Source of the DNA: Neobacillus niacini
GTDB lineage: Bacteria > Bacillota > Bacilli > Bacillales > Cytobacillaceae
Direction of reading: 5' to 3'
Assembly (NCBI RefSeq): GCF_030817595.1
Contig: NZ_JAUSZN010000001.1
Location: forward strand, 3,607,001 to 3,671,000
Length of the DNA stretch: 64,000 nt
The translations under genes and the position numbers were made by a program. The notes under the pieces were generated by a model, which had not been told where the DNA came from, did not search any database, and saw only the letters and a list, made by a program, of their open reading frames with translations. Position 1 is the stretch's first letter; every line of letters begins with the position of its first letter. Shown here in pieces: positions 36,741-45,332 of this stretch.

Positions 36741-38375
36741 TTATTTTTTGTATTTTTCATCGTAAGCTTTTTGATAGACTTGAATGTAATCTTTAAGACC
36801 GGCATTCTCTAAATTCTTGACATACTCTTTCCAAGACTTATCATCAAGTTTTGTTTTTCCAGTAATAAACGCAGCTGTCATTTCATCAATGTAATTCTCG
36901 ATTGATTGTTCAAGCGTAGCTAATTTGTTTGAATCTTCCTCACTAAAGAATAATTTTGGAACCGGCTCGATAGTCGTTGAGATGTATGGTACATGTTCTT
37001 CTGTGGCCTTCCATAAAAGCTGTTCCTGATCCCCCGGAGGTACTGCTTGACCAGCACGGAATGCATTTGTTCTTAGAGATGGACCGGTTTGATTCCAAGC
37101 TATATTATTGTTAACATTGTTTGGATCCAGCTCCTCTAATGTCCATACGGCTGGTTTTCCATCCAAACCAAGTTGACCCTCTTTTGCATCAAGGAACTGA
37201 CCCATTCCAAAAACGGAATTAATCGTGACTTCGTTTTCATACATTGCTTCTGCCCATCTAAAGGCAACATCAGGATGTTTTGCTTTATTCGTAATGATAA
37301 ACTCAGCAGGACGGGTAACCGGTGATGGTTCGTAAAGTGTTATTTGTTGACCATCTGGGCCTTTTAAAGGCGGAACGGCAACAAAATCCTTCGCTCTTCC
37401 CTTGTCTGAAACATCTGTAAAAAATGAAGGAACCGAGGATGCTGCGGCACCTAAAATTGGGATGTCAGGGTTTTCACCCAATTTTTTAAATTGTTCAGGA
37501 TCTTGTGTAAATGAGCCTGAATAAATTAAACCATCATTGTACATCTTATTTAAAAATGTTAAGCCTTCTCTCCATTCAGGCTTATCCCATGGTACAACAA
37601 ATTTTCCATCTTCAATATATTTATCACTATAACTAAACGGGTTCATAAGAAATCCGTCAACCTCTTCATGCCAATAATTCTTCATGCCTGAAAACGGGAT
37701 CTCATCCGCTTTTCCATTGCCATTTGGATCCTGTGTTTTGAATGCCATCATGACATCGTAAAATTCCTCTGTGGTAGTTGGTACATCAAGTCCAAGCTTG
37801 TCCAACCATGGCTTATATATCCACATTTTTTGAGACGTCGTACAGTGAAAACATTCATTTACCTGCGGCAGGGCAAAAATATCGCCCTCCGGGGTTGTTA
37901 CTGCATCTTCAACTAAAGGCATTTCTTGAAACATTTTCTTCGTTTGAACACCATACTTGTCAATCAAATCATTTAACCGAAGAAAGACACCTTTTTCCCC
38001 ATACACGCGTAATTGCGCTGGTGTAAGAGTCATATCCATAATGACATCTGGATATTCACCGCTAGCCAGCATAAGATTTAACTTTTCCGCAGCACCCTCC
38101 TCTGGAAGAACCTCCCACTTGATATGTACTCCAGTTTTCTCTTCGTACCATTTCGTAAACTCATTGGTGGCAAAATCCTTTACCCCAGTGTTCGATTTGG
38201 TCAGGACAGTTAAGGTCTGTTTTTCCTTTACAATTGGAAATGTTCCTGCTTCCGTGACAATATCTTTGTATTCTTTGTCCTTCTTTTGGGTTGTGGAGGC
38301 ATTATTGGAACAGCCAACCAATAGCAGTAACATGGCTATTACTAAAGACAGAAGCATATTAAACTTTCTTTTCAT
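36741..38375 (-). CDS. ABC solute-binding lipoprotein, LplA type (fucose-region importer)
   Basis: 544 residues from the ATG at 38375 with AAGGGGG upstream. Signal peptide with lipobox LLVGCSNN, Cys22. The mature part has LplA/YtcQ-type motifs, for instance LMLASGEYPDVIMDMTL and DPNGNGKADEIPFSG, the latter a calcium-binding-like acidic loop. Large binding proteins of this group take oligosaccharides. It follows the two permeases in the same unit, which carries a LacI operator. It is clearly distinct from the binding proteins at 57774 and 61592. Confidence 0.92.
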   Translation of the reverse strand: MKRKFNMLLSLVIAMLLLLVGCSNNASTTQKKDKEYKDIVTEAGTFPIVKEKQTLTVLTKSNTGVKDFATNEFTKWYEEKTGVHIKWEVLPEEGAAEKLNLMLASGEYPDVIMDMTLTPAQLRVYGEKGVFLRLNDLIDKYGVQTKKMFQEMPLVEDAVTTPEGDIFALPQVNECFHCTTSQKMWIYKPWLDKLGLDVPTTTEEFYDVMMAFKTQDPNGNGKADEIPFSGMKNYWHEEVDGFLMNPFSYSDKYIEDGKFVVPWDKPEWREGLTFLNKMYNDGLIYSGSFTQDPEQFKKLGENPDIPILGAAASSVPSFFTDVSDKGRAKDFVAVPPLKGPDGQQITLYEPSPVTRPAEFIITNKAKHPDVAFRWAEAMYENEVTINSVFGMGQFLDAKEGQLGLDGKPAVWTLEELDPNNVNNNIAWNQTGPSLRTNAFRAGQAVPPGDQEQLLWKATEEHVPYISTTIEPVPKLFFSEEDSNKLATLEQSIENYIDEMTAAFITGKTKLDDKSWKEYVKNLENAGLKDYIQVYQKAYDEKYKK

Positions 38376-38525
38376 GGTTTCATCCCCCTTAATAAAGTTT
38401 TCATTGAAAACACATAATAGCTTTTTAAAGCAATCTGCATTCAATTCGGTTAAACGAAGAAAATTATAGGATCAATAAGTGCTATCACCCCCTACCAGTG
38501 TTAATGAAAAAGATTACTTGCCTGG

Positions 38526-39419
38526 TTATCCTTTTAAAGATCCAATCATAACACCCTTTACAAAGAACCTTTGGACAAAAGGATAGGCAATTAAAACCGG
38601 AAGGGAAGAGACAACAATAAGTGAATATTTTAGCAGCTGTTGAAGCCCAATTTTATTTGCCAATTGTGTTGCATCACCCATCATCGAAGGGTCTACGCTG
38701 TTTTGAACAAGAATGTCCCTTAAGATGAGCTGCAGCGGGAATAAACTGGCATCGCGCAAATAAATTAATGCACCGAAATAAGAATTCCAATGCCCAACCG
38801 CATAAAAGAGAGAAATAACCGCAATGATAGGTGCTGAAAGCGGTAACACAATTTTAAATAGAAATTTAAAATCATTGCACCCATCAAGTTGAGCCGATTC
38901 AAGCAATTCATTTGGAATGGTTGATTTAAAGAAACTCATCGTAATAATGACATTAAACACCGATAAAGCATTGGGAATAATAAGAGCCCAGCGGGAATTT
39001 AATAAACCCAAATCTTGTACTAGAAGATAGTTTGGAATCAATCCGCCATTAAACATCATGGTGAACACAAACAGGAACATGAAGATTCCGCGCCCATAAA
39101 AGTCCCTCCGTGAAAGCGGATATGCAGCTAAAATGGTTAAAATAACATTCACTGTTGTTCCAACAATCATATAAAATAATGAATTTCCATATCCGACCCA
39201 AATTTTGCTATATTCAAAGATTGTCTTATATCCTAACAAACTGAACTCTACCGGAAATAACCAGACCCGCCCGCTTGCTACAGCGTTTGTCGAACTTAAG
39301 GATGCACTAAGTACATAAATAAGCGGATACAAAACTGAAAGGACGAGGAGTGATAGGAAAATGTAATTGCAAACAGTGAAAATGCGGTCACCCCTTGACT
39401 CACCAATCTTTGTGTTCAT
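38526..39419 (-). CDS. ABC permease, YtcP/LplC type
   Basis: 297 residues with six hydrophobic helices. The EAA-like loop reads ELLESAQLDGCNDFKFLFKIVLP, and the C-terminus ends QRFFVKGVMIGSLKG, the hallmark of this permease group. It pairs with the LplB-type permease 24 bases upstream. An ATPase gene is absent from the neighbourhood. Confidence 0.93.
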   Translation of the reverse strand: MNTKIGESRGDRIFTVCNYIFLSLLVLSVLYPLIYVLSASLSSTNAVASGRVWLFPVEFSLLGYKTIFEYSKIWVGYGNSLFYMIVGTTVNVILTILAAYPLSRRDFYGRGIFMFLFVFTMMFNGGLIPNYLLVQDLGLLNSRWALIIPNALSVFNVIITMSFFKSTIPNELLESAQLDGCNDFKFLFKIVLPLSAPIIAVISLFYAVGHWNSYFGALIYLRDASLFPLQLILRDILVQNSVDPSMMGDATQLANKIGLQQLLKYSLIVVSSLPVLIAYPFVQRFFVKGVMIGSLKG

Positions 39420-39443
39420 AAGAATCCTCCTCTTTTAATTGGT

Positions 39444-40415
39444 TTACCATAGCCCATCCTGTCCAACCTTTTTCGCCAACTTGTTGGAGGCAATAATAAG
39501 AATAAATGCTACTAATGATTTAAAAATTCCTATAGCAGCTGCATATGAATACTGCGGAAGTGCAGAGACAAGACCGACATTATACACATAGGTGTCAATT
39601 ACCTGAGATGATGAAAGATTTAACGGGTTTTGCATTAATAAAACTTTTTCAAACCCGGTATCCAGGAAGCTTCCCATATTAAGAATGAGGACCAATACAG
39701 CGGTCTGCATGATACCCGGAATATCGACATGCCAGATTCTGCGGATCTTCGAAGCACCGTCTACTATGGCAGCTTCATGAAGTTCAGGACTGACGCTTGT
39801 CAATGCGGCCAAATAAATAATGCAGCCGAAACCAACATTCTGCCAGATGCCACTGAAAACAAAAATCGATTTAAAATAATCCGCCTCACCCATAAAGTTA
39901 ATTCCCTCCTTAACCCCGAAGAGGGAAAGAAGATTATTTATTGGACCGCGGGGATCTAAAATCATAAAAATAATCCCAACCATAACAACAACCGATATAA
40001 AGTGAGGAGCATATGTGATTAACTGTGCAGCCTTCTTAAATCTTTTTGAGTATACATAGTTAAGACTTAAAGCTAATAAAATAGGAAGAGGAAAACCTGC
40101 TATTAAACTATAAAGACTTAGGCCTAGTGTATTTTTTAATACCCTTACAAAGTCGTATGATTCAAAGAACTTTTTAAAATGTTCAAATCCTACCCAAGGA
40201 CTTCCTCCAATCCCTAATACAGGGTCAAAGTTTTTAAACGCGATCGAAGCGCCATACATAGGGTAGTAATGAAAAACTAAGATATACATCAGTGGCAGGA
40301 TAAAAAGGACATATAGTTGCCAGCTTTTTTTAATTTTTATCAAAAGGTTTTTCTTAGTTTTACGCTTTACTTCAGAAATGGTTGATTTATTCTCAACTAC
40401 CCCAGTAACATTCAA
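39444..40415 (-). CDS. ABC permease, LplB type
   Basis: 323 residues with a long cytoplasmic N-terminus and six helices. Family motifs: FHYYPMYGASIAFKNFDP, HEAAIVDGASKIRRIWHVDIPG (EAA loop) and the terminal KKVGQDGLW. The start is TTG with AAAGGGAG nine bases upstream. It is the first gene of the fucose-region importer unit and has a LacI operator 42 bases upstream of the start codon. Confidence 0.93.
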   Translation of the reverse strand: MNVTGVVENKSTISEVKRKTKKNLLIKIKKSWQLYVLFILPLMYILVFHYYPMYGASIAFKNFDPVLGIGGSPWVGFEHFKKFFESYDFVRVLKNTLGLSLYSLIAGFPLPILLALSLNYVYSKRFKKAAQLITYAPHFISVVVMVGIIFMILDPRGPINNLLSLFGVKEGINFMGEADYFKSIFVFSGIWQNVGFGCIIYLAALTSVSPELHEAAIVDGASKIRRIWHVDIPGIMQTAVLVLILNMGSFLDTGFEKVLLMQNPLNLSSSQVIDTYVYNVGLVSALPQYSYAAAIGIFKSLVAFILIIASNKLAKKVGQDGLW

Positions 40416-40456
40416 TGACTAACACTCCCTTTTTATATTATTTATTTATATATTTT

Positions 40457-40468
40457 GTTACCGATAAC
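40457..40468 (-). promoter_or_regulatory. LacI-type operator in importer promoter
   Basis: GTTACCGATAAC, identical to the site at 17671, and extended to an 18-base near-palindrome here (TTTGTTACCGATAACAAA). On the minus strand it falls between TTGTGT and TATATA with about 18 bases between them, so it sits in the promoter spacer as at 17658-17686. Confidence 0.75.
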
Positions 40469-40491
40469 AAACACAAAATGTGAATATTCAA

Positions 40492-41157
40492 TTAAATTTT
40501 AAATCCAACTATTTTTTTCATGTTAGTACTGGGTGTTAAGTATGCTGTTTGTTTTATTTGAATTTTATTAAACGACCGCATTCCAATCCACATCAATGGA
40601 AAGGAAACAATGGTTGTACCGGCAAAGATAAACACAACCGGGAGATAGAGGAAAAGACAATATGAAACTACTAAACTTACCAACATTAAAAACGTTTCAA
40701 GAGGGCGGGCGAAAACGATTAAAAAGCTTTGTTTAATATAGTTTAGTTTCGACAGGTTGAAATGAACATAAACAGGAAGTAAAAATAGCCCTATAAGTAT
40801 GTAGAGAAAACCTGCGATCAATACGAAGATACGAATAATATTCATATGTAATTCGGTATTTAATATACGAAGGTCGAAATAAAGAAATAGACCTATTAAG
40901 AAATAAAAGAGACCTAATAGATTTGTTTCTATAAAATATGACTTATAGGAGTCTACAAATGTACGAAAAATCGGGACATCATTCTCCTTCATAAGCCATT
41001 TTCGAATAACTGAAAACACGGATGCTGTTGCTGGCATCACACCGAATATTACGAAACCAGCAAGGGTAAATACGACCCATAAAAAATGGACATACATAGC
41101 TTTCACAAGCAAATCGCCTACTTTATACAAAACCTTCCCTAAGCCATTCAATGGCAT
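40492..41157 (-). CDS. YesL family membrane protein (DUF624), copy 2
   Basis: 221 residues with six hydrophobic segments. The family motif is GVMPATASVFSVIRKWL. The ATG directly follows the stop of a degraded mutarotase remnant, with GGGGGTG right before it; a TTG two codons later has better spacing. A LacI operator (41301) lies 144 bases before its start. It precedes the LplB-type importer genes on the same strand. Confidence 0.85.
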   Translation of the reverse strand: MPLNGLGKVLYKVGDLLVKAMYVHFLWVVFTLAGFVIFGVMPATASVFSVIRKWLMKENDVPIFRTFVDSYKSYFIETNLLGLFYFLIGLFLYFDLRILNTELHMNIIRIFVLIAGFLYILIGLFLLPVYVHFNLSKLNYIKQSFLIVFARPLETFLMLVSLVVSYCLFLYLPVVFIFAGTTIVSFPLMWIGMRSFNKIQIKQTAYLTPSTNMKKIVGFKI

Positions 41158-41265
41158 TCACCCCCAAAAATTTAATCTGCATTTTAGTTTTTTAACCCGA
41201 ACAACGACTAAATTAGTATATGGACAAGTATCAACCGTTTTAACAACCGCAATGGTGCCTTTCAT
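41158..41265 (-). pseudogene. Remnant of an RbsD/FucU mutarotase gene (C-terminal end)
   Basis: A 35-codon open frame reads MKGTIAVVKTVDTCPYTNL and then VVVRVKK. Its core (VKTVDTCPYTNLVVV) lines up with the C-terminus of the intact mutarotase (VKTGDACPYANLIIV at 17000-17386). The first three quarters of the gene are missing and the frame ends in unrelated codons. Its stop is adjacent to the YesL start, and a LacI operator lies 36 bases upstream. It looks like a deletion relic that left regulatory DNA attached to yesL. Confidence 0.65.
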
Positions 41266-41300
41266 TTGTAATCATCTTTTCATTAACCTTGTTAATTAAT

Positions 41301-41312
41301 GTTACCGGTAAT
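41301..41312 (-). promoter_or_regulatory. LacI-type operator upstream of mutarotase remnant and yesL copy 2
   Basis: GTTACCGGTAAT matches the GTTACCGATAAC operator at ten of twelve positions. It would place yesL copy 2 under the same regulator. Confidence 0.6.
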
Positions 41313-41385
41313 TCGATTGTAACATTCAAAAAATGAAAACGTCAATAATTTTTTGATATTATTGAATTATTTGAATTTGATGATT

Positions 41386-41431
41386 AAAAAAAGGCTGATA
41401 GAATCTTTATATACATTTTTTCAGCCTTTTT
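41386..41431. terminator. Bidirectional terminator after the ABC exporter
   Basis: AAAAAAGGCTGA and TCAGCCTTTTTC arms with a 22-base loop; T-runs on both strands. It lies just past the stop of the exporter gene at 41455. Confidence 0.8.
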
Positions 41432-41454
41432 CATCGTATTCCTCTTTTAAATAA

Positions 41455-43275
41455 TCAACCAACACCAAGCATTTTGTATTGTGCTTTTACCAATTCGTAA
41501 TAAACTCCTTGTTTGCCCATTAACATCTCGTGGTTTCCTTGCTCAAGGATAGTACCATGATCCATAACTATAATCTTGTCTGCCTCTCGAATGGTGGAGA
41601 GCCTGTGGGCAATCATTATGGCCGTTCTTCCTTTTAATAACGTTTTTAATGCAAGCTGAATCTTAACTTCAGTCTCCGTATCAATACTTGCCGTAGCCTC
41701 ATCGAGAATAAGAATTTTGGGATCAGCGAGGAGCGCCCTTGAGAAAGAAAGCAGTTGACGCTGCCCTACAGACAAAACATTTCCGCGCTCTTCCACTTCG
41801 GTTTGATACCCATTGGGAAGCTGCGTAATGAAGGCATCCGCCCCAACGGCTTTCGCGGCTGCTACTACTTCCTCGTCGCTTGTACCTGGGTTACCAAAGC
41901 GGATGTTTTCCATGATTGTACCTGAAAAAATAAACGTATCTTGGAGCACGATACTAATTTGTGAACGCAAACTAGCAATGGAAATATCTTGAATGGGGTG
42001 GCCGTCGATTTTAACCACTCCTCCGTTGGCGTCATAAAATCGGCTGACTAAATTCGCAATGGTAGTCTTCCCTGATCCCGTGTGCCCGACAAGTGCAGCA
42101 GTCTCACCTGCCTTAATCGAAAAAGAAATACCATTTAACGCAGTTCTTTTTTCATCATAGGAAAACTTTACGTCTTCAAATTCAATCGTGCCATTCAACG
42201 AGGGAAGCACCCGTGCGTTTTGAGCTTCTGCCACAAGCGGCCGTTCATCTAAAAACTCAAAAATACGTTCGGAAGACGCCATTCCAATCAGGAGCTGATT
42301 ATATAATTGCCCCAACCGTGAAATCGGCTCCCAGAACATCCCTAAATAAAAGGCAAAAGAAACAAATTCCCCGATGGTGCTTTCACCGTTTGACACAAGA
42401 AAAGCACCATACCAAATCAGAATCGCCGTCCCGACTGCATTTGTCATTTCCACAAACGGACCAAACATTGCATTCTTCTTAACCGCTTGCTTCCACGTAT
42501 CAAAGTTTTCCTGGTTGAGTCCCTTAAAAAACTCAATGTTTTCATCTTCTTGAGTAAATATCTGCGTCACTCGAATTCCTTGAATACTTTCATTTAAATG
42601 AGAGTTGATTTTGGACTGTTTCAGCCGGACCATCTGCCACGATAACCTAATCTTTTTTCGTAAGCTAGTCGAGATAAAAAACATAATGGGCAAAATGACC
42701 ATGATCGCAATCGTGAGTTTTGCATTTAATGAGAATAAGATAAAAATCGTCGCAAACAACAGGAGAAAATCGGTTAATAGATTAATAACACCGCTTGTAA
42801 ATAGCTCCTGCAGCGAGTTAATGTCGTTCATAATCCGTACTAGAATCGACCCGGCCGAACGTTGGTCAAAGAATCGATGGGATAACGACTGAACATGGGT
42901 AAATAAATGCTTGCGTAAATCATAAATGACATTTTGACCAAGCTTATTCATCCAGCGAATTCTCAAGAAAATTACTAAATAAGACAGTAAATATAATCCT
43001 GAAATGATAAAAACCAAATTCAATAGCAGTCCGGTATCTTTTTCAATAATCGCCCGGTCAAGTGTATAGACACCAATCAAAATTGGAATGATTAACCGGA
43101 TCGCTGTTGAAAGGATTACTGCCAGAAACGAAAGCGGCAGATACGTTTTTGCATATGGCATTACATACTGGAATAATCGCCATATTTGCTTCCAGTTAAA
43201 CGCTTTATCTATCACTTGCTCATTTGAGTAGTGGAACCGCTCTAATATCAATTGTTTCTTATGTTTTTCCTCCAT
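41455..43275 (-). CDS. ABC exporter half-transporter with canonical ATPase site (second subunit)
   Basis: 606 residues: six transmembrane helices (about residues 40-330) and a nucleotide-binding domain. Walker A GHTGSGKTT, signature LSVGQRQ (one change from LSGGQ), Walker B KILILDEAT with the catalytic Glu, H-loop IAHRLST. Pairs of this kind (BmrC/BmrD, LmrC/LmrD) form heterodimers in which one subunit keeps the catalytic Glu. Its partner gene directly upstream is broken. It is not sugar-specific; the substrate is unknown, multidrug or lipid export being usual. Confidence 0.9.
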   Translation of the reverse strand: MEEKHKKQLILERFHYSNEQVIDKAFNWKQIWRLFQYVMPYAKTYLPLSFLAVILSTAIRLIIPILIGVYTLDRAIIEKDTGLLLNLVFIISGLYLLSYLVIFLRIRWMNKLGQNVIYDLRKHLFTHVQSLSHRFFDQRSAGSILVRIMNDINSLQELFTSGVINLLTDFLLLFATIFILFSLNAKLTIAIMVILPIMFFISTSLRKKIRLSWQMVRLKQSKINSHLNESIQGIRVTQIFTQEDENIEFFKGLNQENFDTWKQAVKKNAMFGPFVEMTNAVGTAILIWYGAFLVSNGESTIGEFVSFAFYLGMFWEPISRLGQLYNQLLIGMASSERIFEFLDERPLVAEAQNARVLPSLNGTIEFEDVKFSYDEKRTALNGISFSIKAGETAALVGHTGSGKTTIANLVSRFYDANGGVVKIDGHPIQDISIASLRSQISIVLQDTFIFSGTIMENIRFGNPGTSDEEVVAAAKAVGADAFITQLPNGYQTEVEERGNVLSVGQRQLLSFSRALLADPKILILDEATASIDTETEVKIQLALKTLLKGRTAIMIAHRLSTIREADKIIVMDHGTILEQGNHEMLMGKQGVYYELVKAQYKMLGVG

Positions 43276-43283
43276 ATTTCCTC

Positions 43284-45038
43284 CTACCTTACTGCCTTTT
43301 CCATAATCACTGCATGATCTTGATATTGAATGCGATAAATTCTTTCGTATGGTCCATGATTGTTCACCAACTGATTATGTGTTCCGCGTTCAATAACTTT
43401 TCCATTATCCAGCACTAAGATTTCATCTGCATGTTTCAATGACGAAATTCGGTGCGCAATAATAAAGGTAGTTCTCCCCTTCATCACTTCCCTAAGAGCC
43501 TGTTGAATTTGAAATTCTGTTTCCATATCGACCGCACTTGTCGAATCATCTAAAATGAGTATCGCAGGATCGGTACAGATCGCACGGGCAATCGCAATCC
43601 GCTGTTTTTGTCCCCCGGAAAGCCCCATTCCCCGCTCCCCAAGCATCGTGTTATATCCATCCGGCAGCTCCATAATAAAATCATGGGCCTCTGCGCATTT
43701 AGCGGCAGCAATGATCTCTTCCATCGTCGCATCCGGTCTTCCATAAGCAATATTCGCTTTAATTGTCGATGAAAAAAGGAAGGGTTCCTGTAAGACAACC
43801 CCAATCTCTGAACGCAGCGTTTTCAAGCGATATTCCTTTAGCGGACGGCCATCGATGAGAATCTTCCCTTCAGTTGGTTCATAAAGTCGGGACAGAAGCT
43901 GGATGATGCTTGTTTTCCCTGAACCCGTTGCACCAATTAAACCAATCGTTTTACCCGGATGCGCTTCAAAGCTAATATCCTGAAGAGCTACTGTTCCCTC
44001 TGTTTGATACTGGAACGTCACATGATCGAAGACCACACTTCCTTCGATTTTTTCGATATTCCTGACATCCTCTCGATCATAAATCGTTTCATCAGCTTCC
44101 AGAATTTCCAGCAGCCGCTCACCGGAAGCTTTCGCCTGAGAGAACATATTAATCGTAAAACCAAGGTGCATAATCGGCCACAATATATACCAAATCAGGC
44201 TATAAAAGGCGACAAGTTCACCTGGTTTTAAAGCTCCATTAATAACTTGATAGCCTCCATAGCCTATTAAAACGACCACTGAAATATTTCCAATCAGCTC
44301 CATTAGCGGAAAGTATTTGGACCAAACCACTGCGATAGTTAGCTGTTTCGTCCGATAGTCTTGATTTGACTTGGTAAAGCGTTCAATCTCTACTGATTCT
44401 TTTGATAGGGCTTTAACTGTATGTATGCCGCTGATATTTTCTTGTACCTTCGTGTTTAACCGTCCAAATGATTCGCGTATTCCGCGGAAAGCAGGGTGAA
44501 CCTCCTTATCAAATTTATAGACAGCAATGCTGATGAATGGCAATGCCGCAATTGTCACAAGCGTAAGAGAAACGGAATAATTAAACATTACAAATAAACT
44601 AGCGGTGACAACAATGACAAAGCGGAGTACCTCACTAAAACCGAAGGATACAAAAAAGCGAAATCCTTCTACATCTGCGGTCAAACGAGACATCAGATCC
44701 CCTGTCTTCGCATTATCGTAATAGCTGAACGAAAGCCGCTGCAGTTTTTCATATAAGGTATTGCGAAGGTGGAAGACAGATTTAATTCCGAAAATATCCG
44801 CCAGGTAATGCTAAATGAAGGCCGACAGTCCTTTTACCGCCATAACCGCAATAAATCCTAAAGAAATCCATGGCACCAAATCATATTTTCTCCCAAGAAC
44901 CACTTCATCAATGGTCAACTGCAAGATGATTGGATAAACAACGGTTATAGCAGCGATTATCACCAGGAAGAGCATAGACCAAATGAAATCCGTCTTATAA
45001 GGGAGATAAAACGACTTTAATTTTTTAAAAATTAACAT
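43284..45038 (-). pseudogene. ABC exporter half-transporter interrupted by in-frame TAG
   Basis: Read through, 584 residues. The first 75 codons (45038 down) give the first helices and end in GLSAFI; TAG follows at 44811-44813, and the same frame continues HYLADIFGIKSVFHLRN with the rest of the membrane domain and a full nucleotide-binding domain. A Gln (CAG) is expected at the stop, so one C to T change explains it. The ATPase has Walker A GATGSGKTS, signature LSGGQKQ and Walker B LILDDST, in which Asp replaces the catalytic Glu, typical of the degenerate-site subunit of heterodimers. A restart at 44693 would lack the first two helices. Confidence 0.85.
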
Positions 45039-45216
45039 TACTTCCTCCTCTGGAATTAAAATTTTCTCCTTAGCTTACCGTGAAAAGGATTTCCGGTAAA
45101 TATGTGAATTCTTTTTGAATTGTCTTGCTATACCATTGACTTAGTAAGCCTATAGATGATGATATGTGATTTTTGCATGGGTATGTTTTTTTAAAACATA
45201 TAGAGAGTAAATGATG

Positions 45217-45252
45217 AAAAAAAAAAGATTCATGTTATCAAAACACGAATCT
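45217..45252 (-). terminator. Rho-independent terminator after GH35 gene
   Basis: Hairpin AGATTCATGTT/AACACGAATCT (45226-45252) followed on the minus strand by ten T. It ends the DUF4091-GH35 unit about 80 bases past the stop codon. Confidence 0.85.
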
Positions 45253-45332
45253 AGTAAACACATTGAAATGGAGACTCATTATTTTTGTCTATTCCCAGCC
45301 TCCGCAAAATAACTGTTTTTAAAAACAAACCA

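Noticed and set aside
37957..38469. Plus-strand open frame of 170 codons
   Set aside because: It is antisense to the binding-protein gene with its clear lipobox; the length comes from biased codon use on the coding strand.
10832..44813. Recoding of TGA or TAG (selenocysteine, pyrrolysine or alternative code)
   Set aside because: The two stops are different codons in unrelated genes at Arg and Gln positions. Other genes in the window end in TGA, TAG and TAA normally. Point mutation is simpler.
45313..45326. Palindrome TGTTTTTAAAAACA
   Set aside because: Low-complexity A/T palindrome near a real terminator; no sign of function.
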